From Sophora flavescens (Eukaryota; Streptophyta; Magnoliopsida; Fabales; Fabaceae), in NCBI GenBank assembly GCA_030762895.1, contig JAUPTC010000155.1, forward strand, positions 21,334 to 85,333: a DNA stretch of 64,000 nucleotides, given 5' to 3'. The position numbers were made by a program, and so were the translations under genes. Positions 60,414 to 64,000 of the stretch are shown in pieces. Below the pieces are notes generated by a model. It was given only the letters and a program-made list of their open reading frames with translations. It had not been told where the DNA came from and did not search any database. The number at the start of each line of letters is the position of its first letter. The first letter of the stretch is position 1.

Positions 60414-63240
60414 TTAGGGTTTGAATTAAGGTTTTGAGTTTAAAATAGGGTTTTGGGTCAAAAATAGGGTTAGAATTAGGGTTTTGGTTTAAAATCAAGG
60501 TTTCGGGTCAAAATTAGGGTTCTGGGTCAAAATTAGGGCTTTGGGTTACAATTAGGGTTTTGGGTTAAAATTAGTGTTTAGGATCAAAATTAGGGTTTAG
60601 GGTTTGAATTAGGGTTTTGAGTTTAAAATAGGGGTTTGTGTCAAAATTAGGGGTTTGGGTTAAAATTTAGGGTTTCGGGTCAAAATTAGGGATCTAGGTC
60701 AAAATTAGGGTTTAGGGTTTAAATTAGGGTTAGAATTAGGCTTTTGGGTAAAATTAGGGTTAAGGTCAAATTTAGGGTTTAGGGTCCAAATTAGGGGTTT
60801 AGGAAAAATTAGGGTTTAGGCGAAATTTAATCTTTAGGATCAAAATTAGGGTTTAGGGTTTTGAGTTTGAAATAGGGTTTTGGGTCAAAATAGGGTTAGA
60901 ATTAGGGTTTGGGGTCAAAATTTGGGTTTTGGGTGCAAATTTGGGTTTTGGGTAAAAATTAGGGTTTAGGTTTTGAATTAAGGTTTTGAGTTAAAAATAG
61001 GGTTTTGGGTCGAAAATAAGGTTAGAATTAGGGTTTTGGGTTAAAATTAGGGTTTCGAGTCAAAATTAGGTTTTTGGGTCAAATTTTGTGAATAGTCAAA
61101 GTTAGGGTATAGGGTTTGAAATAGGGTTTTGAGTTTAAAATAGGGTTTTGGGTAAAAATATTGTTTTTGGTACAAATTAGGGTTTAGGGTTTGAATTAGG
61201 GTTTTGAGTTAAAGATATATTTTTGGGTCAAAATAGGGTTAGAATTATGGTTTTGGGTTAAAATTAGGGTTCTGTGTCAAAATTAGGGCTTAGGGTTAGA
61301 ATTTGGTTTAGAATTAGGATTTTGGGTAAAATTAGGGTTTTGGGTTGAAATTAGGGTTTCGGGTCAAATTTTGGGTTTAGGGTCAAAATTAGGGTTTAGG
61401 GTTTGAATTAGGGTTTGAGTTAAAAGTAGGATTTTGGGTCAAAAATAGGGTTGGAATTAGGGTTGTGGGTCAAATTTAGGGCTTTGGGTCAAAATTTGGG
61501 TTTTGGGTCCAAATTAGGGTTTAGGGTTTGAATTTGGGTTTAGGGTTAAAACTAGGGTTTTGGATCAAAATTAGGGTTCTGGGTCAAATTTAGAGTTTAG
61601 TATCAAAATTAGGGCTTTGTGTTAAAAATAGGGTTTTGGGTCAAAATTAGGTTTGAATTTTGGTTTTGAGGTAAAATTAGGGTTTAGGGTTTGAAAAATT
61701 TTGCTTTTGGGAAATTAGGGTCAAATTTAGGGTCCAAATTAGGGTTTAGGGTTTGAATTAGGTTGAGTTTCAAATAGGGTTTTGGGAAAAATAAGGGTTC
61801 TGGGTCAAATTTAAGGTTTAGGATCAAAATTAGTGTTTAGGGTTTGAATTAGGGTATTGAGTTAAAATTAGGGTTTTGGGAAAAATTAGGGTTCTGGGTC
61901 AAATTTAGGGTTTCGGATTAAAATTAGTGCTTAGGGTTTGAATTAGGGTTTTGAGTTTAAAATAGGGTTTGGGGGTTAAAATTTGGGTATTGGGTCCAAA
62001 TTAGGGTTTTGGGTCAAAATTAGAGTTTAGGGTTTGAATTAAGGTTTTGAGTTAAAAATAGGGTTTTGGGTCAAAAATAGGGTTTCGGGTCAAAATTAGG
62101 GTTCAGGGTCAGATTTAGGATTTGGGGTTTTAAATAAGGTTTTGAGTTTAAAATAGGGTTTGTGTCAAAAATTGGGTTAGAATTAGGGTTTGGCGTTAAA
62201 GTAGGGTTCTTGGTCAAAATTAGGTTTTTGGGTCAAATTTTGGGTTTACGGTCAAAATTAGGGTTTAGGGTTTGAATTAGGGTTTTGAGTTAAAATAGGG
62301 TTTCGGGTCAAAATATGGTTAGAATTAAGGTTTTGGGTCATAATTTGGGTTTTGGGTCCAAATTTTGGTTTTGGTTCAAAATAGGTGTTTAGGGTTTGAA
62401 TTAAGGTTTTGAGTTAAAAATAGGGTTTTGGGTCAAAAATAAAGTTAGAATTTGGGTTTGGGGTCAAAATTAGGGCTCGGGTTAAAATTAGGGTTTTGGG
62501 CCAAAATTAGGGTTTTTGGTACAAATTAGGGTTTAGGGTTTGAATTAGGGTTTCGAATGAAAAATAGGTTTTTGGGTCAAAAATAGGGTTAGAATTAGGG
62601 TTCCGGGACAAAATTAGGGCTTAGGGTTAGAATTTGCGTTAGAATTAGGGTTTTGGGTAAAATTAGGGTTTCGGGTCAAAATTAGGGTTCGGGGTCAAAT
62701 TTAAGGTTTAGCATCAAAGTTAGGGTTTAGGGGTTAGAAATAGGGTTTTACGTCAAAAATAGGGTTAGAATTATGGTTTTAGCTCAAAAGTAGGGCTTTG
62801 GGTTAAAATTAGGGTTTTGGGTCAAACATAGGGTGTAGGGTTTGAATAAGGGTTTTGGGTCAGAATTAGGGTTTTGGGTTAAAATTAGGGTTTAGGGTTT
62901 GAATTAGGGTTAGAACTAGTCTTTTGGGTAAAATTAGGGTTTCGGGTCAAAATTAGGATTTTGGGTCAAATTAGGGTTTAGGGTTTGAATTAGGTTTTGA
63001 GTTTAAAATAGGGTTTTGTGTCAAAAATAGGGTTAGAATTAGTGTTTAGGATCAAAATTAGGGTTTTGAGTTAAAATTAGGGTTTTGGCAAAAATTAGGG
63101 TTCTGGGTCAAATTTAGGGTTTCGGATCAAAATTAGGGTTTAGGGTTTGAATTAGGGTTTTGAGTTTAAAATAGGGGTTTGGGTCAAAAATAAGGTTAGA
63201 ATTAGGGTTTGGGGTTTGAATTTTGACTCCAATTTAGAGT
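60414..63240 (+). repeat. array B dimer 4 (2827 bp)
   Basis: Close to dimer 2. It lacks about 57 bp near 62890 (the TTTTAGTTTAAAATAAGGG, TTTCGGGTC and TTGTGGGTC words) and has losses near 61648-61735, where the GGGCTGTGTGTTG and TTCTGGG words of dimer 2 are missing. The second GGTACAAATT is at 62518. Confidence 0.93.
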
Positions 63241-64000
63241 TTAGGGTTTGAATTAAGGTTTTGAGTTTAAAATAGGTTTTGGGTCAAAAATAGGGTTAGA
63301 ATTAGGGTTTTGGTTTAAAATCAAGGTTTGGGAGGGGGGAATTAGGTTTTGAGTTAAAATTAGGTGTTTAGGATCAAAATTAGGGTTTAGGGTTTGAATT
63401 AGGGTTTTGAGTTTAAAATAGGGTTTTGTGTCAAAATTAGGGTTTGAGTTAAAATTTAGGTTTGGTTTGTCAAAATTAGGATCTAGGTAAAAATTAGGGT
63501 TTGGGTTTAAATTAGGTTAGAATTAGGCTTTTGGGTAAAATTAGGGTTAGGTCAGGGTTTAGGGTTAGGTTTTGGAAAAATTAGGTTTGGAGTTAAATTT
63601 AGGTTTAGGATCAAAATTAGGTTTGTTAGGTTTTGAGTTTAAAATAGGTTTTGGGTCAAAATAGGGTTAGATTTAGGGTTTTGGGTCATAATTTTGGTTT
63701 TGGATCGAAATTTTGGTTTTGCGTAAAAATTAGGGTTTAGGTTTTGATTTAGGGTTTTGAGTTTAAAATAGAGGTTTGGGTCAAAAATAAGGTTAGAATT
63801 AGGGTTTTGGGTTAAAATTAGGGTTTCAGTCAAAATTAGGTTTTTGGTCAAATTTTGTGAATAGTCAAAGTTAGGGTTTAGGGTTTTGAAATAGAGTTTT
63901 GAGTTTAAAATAGGGTTTTGGGTAAAAATAGGGTTTTTGGTACAAGTAGGAGTTTAGAGTTTGAATTGGGGTTTTGAGTTAAAGATATATTTTTGGGTCA
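63241..64000 (+). repeat. array B dimer 5, partial, runs off the window
   Basis: The first 760 bp of a fifth unit, to just past AAGATATATT at 63982. It is more degraded than dimers 2 to 4: about 40 bp are missing near 63330-63350, where an atypical G-run GGAGGGGGGA stands at 63331-63340, and GGTACAAATT is altered to GGTACAAGTA at 63939. Confidence 0.9.

Larger units (their letters stand above)
1..64000 (+). repeat. telomere-like satellite array filling the whole window
   Basis: The entire window is built from short words containing TTAGGG, TTTAGGG or TTTTGGG separated by A-rich links such as TCAAAA, TTAAAA and TTGAA. The commonest word is TTAGGGTTTTGGGTCAAAA (19 bp); a 12-bp short form ATAGGGTTAGAA recurs, as does the double-telomere word TTAGGGTTTAGGGTTTGAA. 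All copies point the same way, and I saw no CCCTAA-type word on the + strand, so there is no inverted segment. The + strand carries a GGG run every few to about 20 bases and only a few percent C. No long run of perfect TTTAGGG is present, so this is not the chromosome terminus itself but a degenerate telomere-like satellite, subtelomeric or interstitial. What is seen is the repeat; chromosomal position and plant origin are inferred. Confidence 0.97.
51738..64000 (+). repeat. array B: tandem 2.9-kb dimeric higher-order units
   Basis: The word AAGATATATT, otherwise absent, recurs at about 52481, 55371, 58305, 61212 and 63982 (spacing 2890, 2934, 2907, 2770). TATTGAGTTAAAATTAG recurs at about 53181, 56072, 58994 and 61854. 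The word GGTACAAATT occurs twice per unit, at about 52438, 53847, 55328, 56732, 58262, 59655, 61169 and 62518, with a changed copy at 63939. Gaps alternate between about 1350-1410 and about 1480-1530 bp, showing that each 2.9-kb unit consists of two related half-units. Both halves contain AGGGCTTAGGGTTAG shortly after that word, as does every A unit, so A and B share ancestry. The array runs off the right end. Confidence 0.95.

Noticed and set aside
1..64000. True chromosome-end telomere
   Set aside because: No long perfect run of TTTAGGG or TTAGGG is present; the words are diverged and arranged in fixed kilobase units, as in a satellite.
1..64000. CRISPR-like array
   Set aside because: The spacers are themselves repeats, the words vary in length and sequence, and there are no cas genes.
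1..64000. Rolling-circle or retroelement origin (terminal repeats, reverse transcriptase, poly-A)
   Set aside because: No long terminal repeats, coding remnants, target-site duplications or poly-A tracts are visible.
1..64000. CENP-B-like box or other centromere protein site
   Set aside because: I saw no motif resembling the known 17-bp box; C is too rare for such a site to occur.

Overview
The window is one uninterrupted block of tandemly repeated DNA. From base 1 to base 64000 I see only variants of short G/T-rich telomere-like words (TTAGGG, TTTAGGG, TTTTGGG) joined by A-rich links (TCAAAA, TTAAAA, TTGAA). I found no credible protein-coding gene, RNA gene, transposon, CRISPR array or bacterial-type regulatory site. 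Every copy lies in the same orientation: the + strand is G-rich and has only a few percent C. This is a eukaryotic satellite or subtelomeric/interstitial telomere-like array. The frequent doubled word TTTAGGGTTTAGGG fits the plant (Arabidopsis-type) telomere repeat best. The copy-to-copy variation, enriched at CG and CAG/CTG sites, also hints at a genome with plant-style CG/CHG methylation. The species cannot be named from the sequence.

The array has at least three levels. The lowest is a degenerate word of about 19 bp, typified by TTAGGGTTTTGGGTCAAAA, with a 12-bp short form (ATAGGGTTAGAA). Dozens of differing words make a higher-order unit of 1.4 to 1.6 kb. To the right, two diverged 1.4 to 1.5 kb units form a dimer of about 2.9 kb that is itself repeated.

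Layout: 1-3885 is a decayed left part with no clean unit boundaries. 3886-49316 is array A: 28 complete units plus a partial one, phased here on GGGTTACTATTAG. Unit length rises from about 1.49 kb at the left to a steady 1.60-1.61 kb from 27 kb on, and the units become more uniform in the same direction. 49317-51737 is a junction region that resembles the left-edge sequence near 1.9-2.5 kb more than the adjacent array A. 51738-64000 is array B: four complete 2.8-2.9 kb dimers and the start of a fifth, running off the right end.

Nothing here works as a gene system. The interest is in how the array evolved (unit homogenisation, a three-unit duplicated variant, deletions in 19-bp steps, an abrupt change of family), in its extreme strand asymmetry, and in whether the clustered differences at CG/CHG cytosines are biology or sequencing artefact. 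The long minus-strand open frames are translations of the repeat and recur in step with the unit length; I do not treat them as genes.
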